A stretch of 64,000 bases of DNA from Terfezia claveryi (GCA_015179025.1 WHUX01000046.1:1-64000), one strand, 5' to 3'. Positions 22,101 to 33,085 are shown, counted from the stretch's first letter. Notes: a model not told the origin generated them from the letters alone. Numbers and translations are program-made.

Positions 22101-23480
22101 TCATCTACCACAATATTGCTGCAGATATGGTATTGCGGAGTCTTTGCGTACTGGCCATGGCTCCGGCCTCGATAATGGGGTTGTGGAGAACCTGACAGAG
22201 ATCTTAAAGATCAATAACCACCGCTCCACCCCCTACTATCCCCAGTCAAACTGCTTGGTGGAATGACTGGTCCAAATTTTTAGGAACTCCCTCAAGAGGA
22301 CTATCATGGATCAGATTAATGTTACGGAGGGGTCTTATAGTGTAGGGCCATTGGGGGTTACCGATGCAGGGCTTGAGGATTACTATCACACCAGAATTTA
22401 TTCGAAAACAGATTCAGTCCCAGCAAGAGATCTTCAATCATTGGAAGATGTCCTCGGATAAGAAGAAGCTATACCAGGAGGTATATGAAGCATTCCAGGC
22501 CGAGATAAGAGAAGAGGAAGCTTTGGTACTTCTGGCGAATAGTCCGAATATGAGACCTTCTGATTTACCTGACTTAGTCGCAACCACCGATAACCTACTT
22601 GCAAAGCACCACCTGACACGGCAGCAATGGGAAATTGGAGGTACGCTGTGGTCTCTGTATCAGAACGAAAAGACGTCTAATCAAAACATTTTTGATGCAC
22701 TCAAACAAGAAAGACTTCTCCGAGACAAGATTGCAGCAGAACGCACAAAGCCCCGAGCTAGACAACCTCGTATGCAGAAGTGGATACAAGCATCCGAAGC
22801 CTAACTTGCAAGAATCTCTGCACAAGCAGACTGTCTTCTACAAGCTCAAAGTATGACTATGGAGCAGTGGGCCCCAGGATCAGCACTGATGAGTAGCATG
22901 CAGAATGAAGGGGTACTTACAGCTATGGATACTATCACGCAGCAGTTGACTCTTCAGGTAGCCCGGCGAACAGTAGAATTGCGGAACCTTCATTCACGAG
23001 TCACAGGGCAGAAAGACTCTGCCCTACTCGTGAAGGCACTTCATTGATGAACCTGCTCCGAACTGGGCACATCTGGTTGACGCTCTCCTCGACGCTTATC
23101 GTTGTACGCCTCATTCAGCTACGGGTATGTCACCAGCTATGTTGTTGCTGGGACGGGATTTGAAGCTGCCCGGGGATAAGTTAATCAGCTGACCTAATAT
23201 CATTGGATCATAAAGAGTTGGTACTCAACCGCCTGAAATACCTTACTGACGTTATTCCCACCTTGCGAAACCGTCCTCCACCTAAAGACGCAATCGAACC
23301 AAGGAAACCTATGAGGCCAACGACGGCGTCTGGATTCGGGATTCGAGATATGATATTGGCTTCCACCGGTATTCGCCCCTAGATAGAAGGGCCCCTACAT
23401 CATTAAGGAGAAGCTAGACAAGGACGTAAACAGGATTCGCATAGACCCGGTAATATCCGGAAAGTGCTTTACCACCTTAC
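22100..23480 (+). pseudogene. Decayed Ty3/gypsy integrase, interrupted
   Basis: At about 22110-22300 the frame reads SLRTGHGSGLDNGVVENLTE then INNHRSTPYYPQSNCLVE, the second catalytic Asp region and the YHPQ(S/T)NG.VE motif of a retroviral-type integrase core. The rest of the core resumes at about 23060 (NWAHLVDALLDAYRCTPHSA then GMSPAMLLLGRDLKLPGDK), and the C-terminal YIIKEKLDKDVNRIRI lies near 23400. About 0.7 kb of unrelated sequence separates the halves. It is a different lineage from the chromovirus at 7.4 kb. Confidence 0.75.
22364..22804 (+). CDS. Hypothetical helical protein inside the integrase insertion
   Basis: A 146-codon frame from ATG, not recognised. It is highly charged (MSSDKKKLYQEVYEAF, EEEALVLLANSP, FDALKQERLLRDKIAAERTK) and looks alpha-helical with an Arg/Lys-rich tail. 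It lies in sequence that interrupts an integrase relic, so it may belong to an unidentified mobile element or be a gene fragment. A second frame (22853-23047) with similar composition follows. No promoter or intron was identified. Confidence 0.35.
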   Translation: MQGLRITITPEFIRKQIQSQQEIFNHWKMSSDKKKLYQEVYEAFQAEIREEEALVLLANSPNMRPSDLPDLVATTDNLLAKHHLTRQQWEIGGTLWSLYQNEKTSNQNIFDALKQERLLRDKIAAERTKPRARQPRMQKWIQASEA

Positions 23481-23768
23481 AGTATCCGATCAACGGTATG
23501 AGGTTGAAGAGAGTCAGCAAGCAGGAGTTTAAGGCGGTGGCGGAAAAGGCGGAGCTAATGGCAGCCAAAGACAAGGAAATCATTGACACCCCTGTTTCCT
23601 TCGTTTCTGTATTCAACGGGACATCTTGAGGTTTTATATGTTGTTTCACGCGTTGTTTCATGTCTGAGAGTGTACGAGGTCACGAGGTATTATAGTGGTG
23701 ATTTGCATGGCTGCAAAGACTTTACTTCTAGGTTGTTCTATTTGTTGTTTCTTTTCAGAGTCAGTTGT

Positions 23769-24587
23769 GTTCTGACCGATACAGCTTTCGTTCCGGTACA
23801 GCAATCGGCCGCCCCGTAGACTAATGGGCCGCTATAGCTGTATGGGCCCCCCGATCCAGCAATGGCACTAATGACCGGCCCATCTAGCCAGCCTATGCAA
23901 CGACCACAATAATTTCTAGCATAAATATTGCATACAGAACTATCTATGTAAGCAAGCGAAACAACCTAGCGAATTTGACATACAAATAAATAAATAAAAT
24001 ACTAAAACAGAGAAATAAATACAAGAACATAAATCAAGTCCTCCTCCGCAGTACTATACTATCCATTAAATCATCCAAATCGGACCCAGCAGCAGCAGAA
24101 GCGGTAGAAGCTGAGTTGTTTCGCTAGGTTGTTTCGCTTGCTTACATAGATAGTTCTGTATGCAATATTTATGCTAGAAATTACCGCATCCACTGGCGAA
24201 CAAGAGACCTGGTCAGTTTAGAGACATAGGTCGAGCTTATGCAGTAAGTGACACTACAACGGTCCATTTTTTGGGAAAAAGTGCACAAGGTATCCGAGCG
24301 CAAAAATAGGGTGGATGATACCGTACAATCTGAGCTACAAGAGACCTTTTTTTGGGACCGTTGTAGTGTCACTTACTGCATAAGCTCGACCTATGTCTCT
24401 AAACTGACCAGGTCTCTTGCTCACCAGTGGATGCGGTATTGTGGTCGTTGCATAGGCTGGGCTCACTGCTAGATGGGCCGGTCATTAGTGCCATTGCTGG
24501 ATCGGGGGGCCCATACAGCTATAGCGGCCCATTAGTCTACGGGGCGGCCGATTGCTGTACCGGAACGAAAGCTGTATCGGTCAGAAC
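23769..24587. mobile_element. Foldback element with about 205-bp inverted arms, carrying a nested MITE
   Basis: The left arm 23769-23973 (GTTCTGACCGATACAG...CCTAGCGAA) is repeated inverted at the right, in two parts (24119-24183 and 24437-24587). The right arm is split by a 253-bp MITE. AGTTGT flanks both ends (23763-23768 and 24588-24593). Without the MITE the element is about 564 bp. The central loop is about 145 bp and AT-rich, with no transposase. Confidence 0.85.
24184..24436. mobile_element. 253-bp Tc1/mariner-type MITE with 83-bp TIRs and TA duplication
   Basis: Ends CCGCATCCACTGG...CCAGTGGATGCGG, flanked by TA on each side (24182-24183 and 24437-24438). Removing it and one TA restores the arm sequence AAATTATTGTGG, matching the other arm. 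The same terminal sequence, including TCGAGCTTATGCAGTAAGTG, ends the larger element at 62095-62773 and the diverged one at 48146-48293. Confidence 0.9.
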
Positions 24588-24726
24588 AGTTGTGTTCTGA
24601 GCCTTGGCGCTGATGAAGGCATTTACATATGCCTTGAAGTTTAGTTAGAATAAATAGTTTAAAAGCCCAACTAAGATCCGGTATTATGGGATTTATTCAT
24701 TTCTCAATCTCAATACATTAATACAC

Positions 24727-25160
24727 TTGCCCTTTGTTTCTACCCGTTATTCCAAAAGGGGACGTGCCAACACCGATAATAAAAGGGTATATGCAAAAGT
24801 TATTGCTAAAGCACAGCCTGAATGCAACCAATTGTTAACCCAGCATGGTATACTTGTTAAACTTTATCCCTTCAGCCAGCAACTAATCTTATGGGCTTGG
24901 AAGATGAAAGTGCGGATACTCCAGCTACTCGATAAATGTTCCATTTATTGTCGTACCAAAGTACTAGCAGATCATTACTGTGGCAACCTCTCAGCTCGAG
25001 CTGAACGAACAACAAATTGGACTATTAGATAATAACCCTGATTGACCTGGAGGATGACTCGGAGGATGACTCGGAGGAGATCCCAATCGACCCAGAGGTA
25101 GATGCAGCTGTTGCACGTCCCACAGCTCCCAGGCCAGCTTCTGGCCGATACTGCCTGCGC
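24727..25160 (+). pseudogene. Coding-like remnant of an unidentified transposable element
   Basis: A frame open at 24727-25032 reads FVSTRYSKRGRANTDNK, then QHGILVKLYPFSQQL and HYCGNLSARAERTTNW. Its last part recurs inverted near 56265-56400, and a more decayed version lies at about 41950-42210 (GVAKTSALIVVAEY...). The protein family was not recognised. Repetition at three places argues for an element-borne gene. Confidence 0.4.
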
Positions 25161-26068
25161 CAGGATCAATGATAGCCTAGTTATGTATATATGGGGTAGG
25201 TCTAGTTAGGTATATTGTTATTAATTCAAGTGCGTTATGTACCAAATCCAGAAATGAAATAATTGCCCGCGAGCGGCCTAGAACATATATGTATATATCA
25301 ACATCGATGAGCATGACTGGTACTAAATGTTGAAGTATCAGCAACCACCTCCGCTTCATCAGACACATCGTCTTCATCCAGCGCACCACCTCACTAGATG
25401 CATACCCGCCAACTTCCGAATTCCTTGTTAAAGCAGCCGTGTGATGGATGGAACAGAAATTTTAGGATATTGAAGAATACAGCTTTGAAAAATGAAGTGG
25501 TAATAAAACAAACCTCTGGGTATAGCTGTGCGGCGTGAAATATTTTTTAAGACAATATCCGGCTATTCTGACTCAACATCGCATATATGAAAGCTTTTTA
25601 AGGCTTGAATAATTGCATCTAAAGTATCTGTAAGCCGCTGCAGTTCCATCTTAGACTGTGTCGACTTGATGATTTATAGACAGTTAGTTAATAAAGCAGG
25701 TCGATCAGGGTGTTTCCAGAGAACAAGTGAATAGAGTCTGCGATTATCTGTGCCATGACGATTTTTTTTTTTTTTTTTTCCCCAAAAAAAAAATCACGAG
25801 GAATGTTTAGGCTGACCAGATTGCCAACAGCATCAATAATCTCAATCTGATATTGTTGCTTATACCGTTATACCACAGCCTCGTGAACTAATAGGCCTGG
25901 GGCACGAGACAAGATATCTCAAGACAGTTCGGTGAAAATCTTTCATTGGCTGCGACATGCAAATATCTGTGGGAGGATAGCCAGTTTGAATATGATTATG
26001 ATTGTGTTGGGGCCCGGATGTCCAAAAGTCTCGGGACCAGGACGAAAGACGTCTCATGCTCAGGCTTA
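24960..26068 (+). repeat. Dispersed repeat, inverted partner at 55270-56310
   Basis: Reads as the reverse complement of 55270-56310 in the same internal order. Shared landmarks are the TAATAGTCCAATTT block, the ACGGCTGCATCT/AGATGCAGCTGTT block, GGTCAGCCTAAC/CTGACCAGATTG and the GTTATACC...GGCCTGG end. A T20/A10 hairpin near 25769-25795 is private to this copy. Confidence 0.7.
25892..26068. repeat. About 175-bp member of the CTCGAGAC repeat family
   Basis: Starts TAGGCCTGGGGCACGAGAC and ends near CTCAGGCTTA. Homologous to 55270-55432 and 62827-62992 in opposite orientation, and shares its ends with the 72-bp insert at 17966. CTCGAGACTTTTGGAC and GCATGTCGCAG are the recurring blocks. Probably a MITE; no TSD determined. 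Confidence 0.6.
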
Positions 26069-26179
26069 TGACAATTTTTAGCTGCATTTCCCGAAATCTA
26101 TTCAAGCGTTCACAATCTGGCAGATTGGGTTCTGAATATTACTTTCCATTACTAGAGCCATTAGGTAGGTTGGTGTGGT

Positions 26180-28252
26180 GGAGATGCGCCAAGAGATTTA
26201 CGCTAATAGGGCACAGTAACTAAACTAGGGCACAATCACTTCTACTATCAAACCCAAATAGAAATACGCAATGAGGCGCAAACCTCAATAGAAACACCCA
26301 CAGAGGTACAAACCTCAATAGAAGCACGTAGTCCCAAGACTCAATAGGAATTTCGACTTTCAGGGTGCTTTGATTCTACTCGTGCCACGAACAAAGCGAA
26401 AACCTTCCGCGCCAAGCCTCAGACAACTTGAATACTGCAGCCGGACTACTTACTGTAATTCAATGCTCCATTGAGTACCCGACCATGGGCCTGAATACCC
26501 TACCCCAAATATGTGTTAGGATCCCAGGCTTTTATCTTACCGTTCTGATGGACCTAACGAGGGGCTGGTGCTAATCAGAATACAGATTCAATGGAAAACA
26601 TTTGAGGTGCCAACCAGAAGGACGTTGGCGTTGATCACGATGCACTCAATGCAGATAATGACAATAGCTAGTGAATGCAGTACTCGTATTAAACTATCTA
26701 GTCCATAACTATTGCTGCCAGCTATGCTCGGGAATCGATTATTCCGCTTTAATAGCTCTTCCTGTCAGAGGGGTCGTTAAGTTAATAAACTCCCTAGATT
26801 CCCCGCAGACCTAGACTTGCTTCTGGCCTCACCCTACCTAAGCTTCTACGTTCTGCAAGTAGCATCTACAACATTGTTACTCCAAACAAAAACATTTTTC
26901 ACACAGTACTCCTCCATCACAATGTCAGACAACATAAACTCTTCGTCAGCGAGCCCTTCTATCCCCACTTCCACCTTCCCCAGGATCTGGCACTCGATTG
27001 CAACAGCCAGAATTCACATCGAAACACTCATGGCAGATTGGGCAATCCCAGAATTCCTTACATATATCCGAGGCCACCCTACACTCTCCAATGAATTTCT
27101 CGAGCTTGCTCGAGAGACCACAATCAATCCGGACACTGAGCTCCGTGACACAGACACACACCCCGATTCAGATGTTTCATTCGAAGCTGCTGATCCCGAC
27201 GGCTCTGGGGATGAGGGGGAACATACTGCTGGGGATAGATTACACCTCAAGGCATTCTTTATGTTTGGCTTAGAACAGGAGTGGGTCTCGCCTCACATTC
27301 ACTGGATTTGGTGGAGGCAGTGTGAAGTGAAGAGGGAGAACTTGAAAAGGAGGGTGGAAGAACAAGAAGAAACAATATATGAGCAAAAAAGGCTCATTGA
27401 GGCATTGGAGGAGAAGTTGAGGGAGGAGGAGGACCTGGAAGAGGAAACATATAGAAGAGGTTTCCTTGTCGGGGAAGAAGAAGGGCGAGGGGAGGTCTAT
27501 CGGGAAGAAGGAAGGTTGCTGCAGTCGACATTGGAAGAAGAGGGGAGGTCAGGGTGGAGGAAAGGGAAAAAGGATGGATTGACGATAGGGAGGAAACAAG
27601 GGAGGAGAGAAATGTTTGAAGTGATGAACCACTCAGGCAAGCTTCCTTCCGAAAAGAGGTCAAGACAGGAGGAAACGGAGGCAAGAGGGGAGGACTCGCT
27701 CTATTATACGATGAGGGAAATGGTTTTTTGGGGTTAAATAAAGGGTAGCAGAGGGATTTGTAGCATTATTGTTGGGTTGTAGTTTTACATATTCATTGTG
27801 TTGTGTGTATTGGAGTGATGGGTATGGGTATTGTTTCAAATCAAAAGTCTCTTTAACAACATATAATAGAATGGTGAATCCTGTGAATGCGTTTGGGAGA
27901 AGGGCCTATGAATAACTATAAGAAAGAAAGGACTAGACACTGTTTTAATGTAACCACCAAGTACTTCATAGAATACAGATACTGAATTAATATAATCTAA
28001 CTGTCACGATAAATTTCGTGATATGATACAATTGATGTCAACTTTCTGAAGTTAGGGCAGAACTCTTGGTACTATTTGATAAAATAACAAAAGAGGGGGG
28101 GGGGGGGGGTATGTTGTAAGAATATAGGCACAGGGTACTAAGACTTGTAAGAATCTCAGTGTATGAGCTGTTCGCAGCTAGAAGAGAATGATTGTATAAC
28201 TTCTTAATAGTAATTGCCTGCAGCTCTATCACCTCTACTAGTCTTATATATA
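26180..28252 (+). repeat. Repeat family copy B (contains the intact gene)
   Basis: Matches copy D (57010-59243) and copy C (30100-31788) in inverted orientation, from ATTTACGCT near 26188 to GACTAGTAGAGGTG (complement) near 28240. Includes a leader of about 740 bp with ACCTCAATAGAAAC repeats, the 271-codon gene, and a trailer of about 500 bp with a poly-G run at 28096-28110 (poly-C in copy D). No terminal repeats were identified. Confidence 0.75.
26922..27737 (+). CDS. Multicopy coiled-coil protein with GX3 repeat (copy B, intact)
   Basis: 271 codons from the ATG in TCACAATGTCAGAC to TAA; this start is shared with copy D. Residues 19-32 (FPRIWHSIATARIH) and 48-65 form a conserved N-terminal core, 77-103 are acidic, and 117-131 carry EWVSPHIHWIWWR. 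Residues 134-178 are a strongly charged coiled coil. Residues 211-227 have Gly at every fourth position (GWRKGKKDGLTIGRKQG), and a shorter run is at 180-188. That GX3 spacing recalls the deca-GX3 motif of Yae1/LTO1-type proteins, but function is not established. The C-terminus is basic then hydrophobic. Spacing of the glycines is kept in the diverged copy E, suggesting selection. No intron, signal peptide or membrane segment is evident. Confidence 0.7.
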   Translation: MSDNINSSSASPSIPTSTFPRIWHSIATARIHIETLMADWAIPEFLTYIRGHPTLSNEFLELARETTINPDTELRDTDTHPDSDVSFEAADPDGSGDEGEHTAGDRLHLKAFFMFGLEQEWVSPHIHWIWWRQCEVKRENLKRRVEEQEETIYEQKRLIEALEEKLREEEDLEEETYRRGFLVGEEEGRGEVYREEGRLLQSTLEEEGRSGWRKGKKDGLTIGRKQGRREMFEVMNHSGKLPSEKRSRQEETEARGEDSLYYTMREMVFWG

Positions 28253-28267
28253 TGTGCAAGAACAATA

Positions 28268-28350
28268 ATTATAAGAATGACAACAGCAACAATAAGAACA
28301 GCAACAATAAGAACAGCAACAATAAGAACAGCAACAACGCCATCAGCCTC
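28268..28350 (+). repeat. 15-bp tandem repeat (AACAGCAACAATAAG)
   Basis: Four to five near-perfect units, directly beyond the end of repeat copy B. Confidence 0.85.
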
Positions 28351-28452
28351 ATCACCGGACTTTTACCGCGAGCCTTCCACCAACCTTCAATATTCTTGGC
28401 CACCCACAGGCCTTAGAATACTGGTCGCGGTTGGTTATTCTAACCCAACATA

Positions 28453-28700
28453 GGTGACTACTGTAATCAAGAAATTGACCTGCTAGTAATTATAGTTGCT
28501 CCAAAGTTGACCAGGATGTCTATTAGTCTGGCTGGCACAAGGTCTATAATAGATAGGATAGCTCACATAGTTCCTGATAAAATTAGGGACAGAAAAAGGA
28601 GAGGTAAAGAGGGGAACAAGACTAGGCGGGGTTGTATTCTCCATTCCGAGGCGGGATAATGGCATTGGCATAAAACTAACAAAGTAGACTTGTAATTATG
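28453..28700 (+). repeat. Dispersed repeat shared with 60883-61110
   Basis: Both contain AAGAAATTGACCTGCTA, GTTGCTCCAAAGTTGACCA and, about 150 bp later, a (G/A)TAATTATG(C/A)AATTA block. More distant matches continue at 29830-29880 and 61115-61170 (GTAAACCCTGAGT, CCAGGNCAGTCCC). No protein was recognised. Confidence 0.5.
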
Positions 28701-29240
28701 CAATTACCGTAAAAATCGTCAGATAAGATAGTAATATCGTTTAAGACAGTAATCTCGAATAGGGCGGTGATACAGCCCTGCAAAAGACATTGTAGGGGTA
28801 CCGCCAATAAGACAGTATAAGGTTGCTATTTCCAAATCGTGAAGGTTGTGTTATATTTTATCTACAACCTCATCTTCATTATTAAACTACTACAACAACG
28901 GTCAGCAATACTACCAAAACGACCTGGTCACATAGTTGAAAACATTGTCAAGCGGCCTCGTACATATCCCTCTGAACAGGAGCAAAGCGTCTGAATCAGA
29001 ACCGGCAGTAGAAGTGAGTACAACAACGGAAGCTGCCAACGTACTAGCGGAAATTCATACACTTGCTTGCCCGCCTATTACAGGTCAGCTGAGAAAGCAA
29101 GTATACAGGGGAATTTAAGCTAGAAACAATTACATACTGGACGAAATACTCGATACCACCTCCAGAAAGGGTTGGGATTAAGCAAGTATGCTATTGCTAA
29201 CCGGTTAAAATTTTTCGAGAGGATGCTTGGTCAATGGATC
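28701..29240. other. Gene-poor spacer between repeats
   Basis: AT-rich, no convincing gene. A 60-codon frame at 28936-29118 is not recognisable. Confidence 0.35.
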
Positions 29241-29244
29241 AAAA

Positions 29245-29490
29245 AAATGAAGCTCTTATTCTTGCAATGAGAGGCAAAACAAAGGAAAGCAACTACAGCT
29301 CGAATGGCACAGTTGCCAGAAATGGAAAATTTGTATCCTTGAAAAGTTTCCGAAGCTACGTGAGGCTGGACTGAAAATAGGGCGGTCATGGTTTATTGCA
29401 CAGGCAAAAGCCTGGTTCGAAACTTCATACCCAGAGTGTATTCAACTACATGCTTTATTTGAAGCCCGTTGTTCCGTGGGCGTACCGAGT
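29245..29490 (+). pseudogene. Remnant of a pogo/Fot1-like transposase DNA-binding domain
   Basis: The frame reads ILEKFPKLREAGLKIGRSWF then IAQAKAWFETSYPE, resembling the CENP-B-type helix-turn-helix of fungal Tc1/pogo transposases (G..IGRSWF...AK..F...YP). Frameshifts and stops surround it. Possibly the same superfamily as the C-terminal remnant at 62335-62640. Confidence 0.4.
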
Positions 29491-30100
29491 CTTTCGAGAT
29501 GAGGGAACGGGGCCGTCTCATAGCCTAAGGCTCCATAGACGTACAGACTTCAAAAAAAAAAAAAAAAAATGGCTTTATTTTAGAAAGCGAAGATACAAGC
29601 TCGGATTCTGCTGATGAGTACGAGCCTGAGTCCAATTCTGGAGAGGAAGATGCAGTGGGCGAGGAAGTTCAAGCATAACGTCCGAGGGTGGTAGGGCGTT
29701 AAATCCAATAGCTGGATCCTTTTACATAGCACTAAGTAGTATAAGACAGTAACCGTATATGTACTGTGTTTATGACTACAGTCTTATCGGACGGACGATT
29801 TTCTACGGTATTAAAGTAGTGACCTTAAGCCCTGAGTCTACGGGAAACAATTCATCTTCACCCAGGTCAGTCCCGTTCCGTGAACAGGTACCATCAGATG
29901 CGGTCCACCACCGGGAAGTGGATCAAACGGCTATTCTGCGGTTTCCGATATCTTCAAGGTCAGTATTGGACCAAATAAGCTCAAACTTTGGGCATGTATT
30001 GTAGGTGTATAGTAGTTTGTTGGATAAATACAGAAGAGCCAAGATGCCAATTTCCTTAATTACAGTAGCGACATACTCCTCCCCTCTACCCGCCTCCCCT
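29491..30100. other. Spacer with a poly-A run
   Basis: Contains A18 at 29551-29569 followed by an acidic coding-like stretch (DEYEPESNSGEEDAVGEE, about 29610-29675). No complete gene. Confidence 0.35.
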
Positions 30101-31788
30101 CCCCCATAGAAAATTAAAGGTCAATTGTACCATACCACAGTTATCACGACAATTAGTGTAATATTATTCTTCGTCTCTATTCCATGAAGCAGTTGGTGGT
30201 ATGTTTGATATGGGTAATCATGAGCACTACAGAGACCCCTTATACTGGGACTTCTCGCAGCTCCTTCTCCCATACGCATTCACAGGATTCATCATTCACT
30301 TATATGTTGTTAAAGAGCCTGTTTATTTGAAACAATACCCACACAGCACTGTGGCACCGTAAAATAAAACTACAACCGAATAATGACGCTGCAAATCCAT
30401 CTGCTTCCCTTTAATTACCCCCAAAAAACCATTTCCCTCATCGTATAATAGAGCGAGTCCTCCCCTTTTGCCTCAGTTTCCTCCTGTCTTGACCTCTTTT
30501 CGGAAGGAGGCTTGCCTGAGTGGTTTGTCACTTCAAACATTTCTCTCCTCCCTTGTTCTTCACTATCGTCAATCCATCCTCCCTCCCTTTCCTCCACCCT
30601 GACCTCCCCTCTTCTTCCAATATCGACCGCAGCAACCTTCCTTCTTCCCGATAGACCTCCCTCTTCACTTTACACTGCCTCCACCAAATCCAGTGAATGT
30701 GAGGCGAGACCCACTCCTGTTCTAAGCCAAACATAAAGAATGCCTTGAGGTGTAGTCTATCTCCAGCAGTATGTTCCCCCTCATCTCCAGAGTCGTCGGG
30801 ATCAGCAGCTTCGAATGAAACATCTGAATCGGGGGGCGTGTCTGTGTCACGGAGCTCAGTGTCCGGATTGATTGTGGTCTCTCGAGCAAGCTCGAGAAAT
30901 TCATTGGAGAGTGTAGGGTGGCCTCTAATTGATATATGTAAGGAATTCTGGGATTGCCCAATCTGCCATGAGTGTTTCGATGTGAATTCTAGCTGTTGCA
31001 ATCGAGTGCCAGATTCTGGGGAAGGTGGAAGTAGGGATAGAAGGGCTCGCTGAGGAAGAGTTCATGTTGTCAGATATTGTGATGGAGGAGTACTGTACGA
31101 GGTACTGTAATAGAAGGGTTTTGAAAGTATTTTGTTTTGGAGTAACAAGGATGAAGATGTTACTTGCAGAACGTCGAAGCAAGTCTAGGTTTGCGGGGTC
31201 GTTAGGGGGTTTATAACCTTAACGACCCCTCTGAAAGGCAGAATTATTACAGCCAGAATAATCGATTCCCGAGATTGACCTAAACATAACTGCTAGCTGT
31301 AGCCATTCATAATCACATGGCGATGAGTTCTCTCGTCTAGTTTAATACGAGTATTGAGCTGCTAGCTATTCCTATTGTCTGCATTGAGTGTATCGTGATC
31401 GCCCGTTCAGCACTGTTGTGGTGGTTGTCCTAGGCACGATTGACCTACTCAACGCCAACGTCCTCAAATGTAGTCTGGTTAGCGCCCTCAAATTAGTCTC
31501 GTGCCCTTCAAATCCTTCACATTCAATCTGTAATCGGTGTTCGCGGCACGAGCAGAATGAAATGTACCCTGAGAGCCCAAATTCCCATTGAGGGTTGGGG
31601 CTACGGTGTTTCTATTGAGGTTTGTGCTGTAGATTCGTGCCCGTGTCGGTAGTGGGATGTCTGGTTGTGTGAGTATTTCTATTGAGGTTTGTGATTGTGT
31701 ACTGTAAGTGATTGTGTCCTAGCTTGGTTACTGTTCCCTATCAGTGTACATAAATCTCGGCGTCCTGTCCTTGCATGGCTACATAGGT
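30100..31788 (-). repeat. Repeat family copy C
   Basis: Inverted relative to copy B and collinear with copy D up to GGCTACATAGGTA near 31788. Leader features (CCTCAATAGAAAC, complement) lie at 31600-31690. Confidence 0.75.
30415..31071 (-). pseudogene. Copy C of the coiled-coil/GX3 protein, degraded
   Basis: The expected start codon is ATA (ACAATATCTGAC at 31071), leaving an internal ATG at 31065. The frame breaks after WAIPEFLTYI. Near 30670 the sequence runs from WWRQCKVKR straight into EVYREEG, a deletion of about 57 codons that removes the coiled coil; a further shift follows at the GX3 region (IVKNKGG). The last part (REMFEVTNHSGKPPSEKRSR) is preserved. Confidence 0.8.
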
Positions 31789-31819
31789 ATAGATGAGGTA
31801 TTTAGACTCTCCTTTGAAT

Positions 31820-31935
31820 TCATGGCAGTAAGATTACGAGGTTATTAAGCGGAGAAATCTTGAAGAGAATTGTATGTATATTCAAAGTGGAGAGCTATCA
31901 AAGGTATCGCTATAGACTTATTCGCTATGGTCCTT
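31820..31935 (+). repeat. Short dispersed repeat, also at 50985-51095
   Basis: Both contain TAAGATTACGAGGTTAT, TGAAGAGAATTGT, ATTCAAAGTGGAGAG and ATCGCTATAGACTTATT. At 50.95 kb the same sequence follows a tRNA-Met-like half. Confidence 0.7.
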
Positions 31936-32909
31936 GTGTTCTCTATCTCTTATACATGAACGCAGTCTTTCGCTGCTTATATATACCGTCCTTATCCATC
32001 ACTTTCCTGCTCGGGAATCCCTGCTAATCCTTGCTTGCCATCACTTTCCTTCTTGGGCGATAGCGAGAGTATTTCCTACAACGGCGGCCGAGTTTGATTA
32101 ATGTTTTTCTCCGGAACGTATTGGACTGGGCTGGTAAAGTTGACGCATGCAAGTTGAGGCTTTCTACTAAATGTATTTCTGCTTGCTGCTCAATACAGAG
32201 GTCTCTCGATACAAGCCTACCGATATAAGCATATATTGGTTACAAGCATACATTCACCGGTCCCACATAGTAAATAAGCATATTTTGGATACAAGAATAT
32301 TCTTATTTTTTTCAGTTAGTCACCAGACATATGCTTGTGTCGAGAGAAGTGCTAGGTAAACCACAAATAGGTTCTTATCGATAATAAGAAATTACCCCGC
32401 AGAATTGCATCTCCTGAGACAATCTATGATCGAGGGTCACTCAATCTTGAACGAATATTTTTGGCTTAGAACTTCGATTAGGTACAATTTTTTTCGCCGC
32501 ATGACAATAAGTCGAATCGGCGTATAGAATCTAAAAATAAAAAAAAGGTACAATTTTCAATTTAATCGCTTGATTATTTTAAGATCGAATACCCCTATTC
32601 GTACTTATTGACTTACGAGGAATTTCAAGAGATGCTATGGTTTCGGGATTTGGGGAATATCGGCATTGGGAGTACCATTACAATCATCGTGGTGGACATA
32701 GACAAAACGGAAGTCAAAAAAATTTGCAACACCAGGGATTCTCCCATCACAGCAAATTAGCACTAAACCTACTAGCGTAGTCACTACCTCTGATGATATA
32801 GTGCTAAAGAGATGATCTCATGCCGCAGTAATTGTCACTAAACCTGGTAGCGTTAGACCTACTAGATATATTCACTCCCACCCCTGTATACTCCAAGTGC
32901 GCTAAAATG
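31936..32909. other. Gene-free spacer
   Basis: Includes CCATCACTTTCCT twice (about 31995 and 32040). No gene or larger repeat recognised. Confidence 0.4.
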
Positions 32910-32911
32910 CC

Positions 32912-33085
32912 ACGTCACAACCAGCTTGTTCTTCTTCTTCCTTCGACACTCGAATATCTCGTTGCCAGGCACTAAGGTGTCGGCCTTGGCCCTCGAGGCC
33001 ACCTTGTATATATATATCTTCGAGGTCCGCAGTCTTCATCAGCCGGACATCGTAGCCCATACCTCCATAGTCACCCGTAGCTACC
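32912..33085 (+). repeat. Possible diverged solo LTR of the chromovirus type
   Basis: Contains CGTCACAACC, CGACACTCGAA, GGCCTTGGCC and TATATATATCTTCG in the order and spacing seen in the LTR at 7447. No target duplication or clear 3' end found. Confidence 0.35.
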
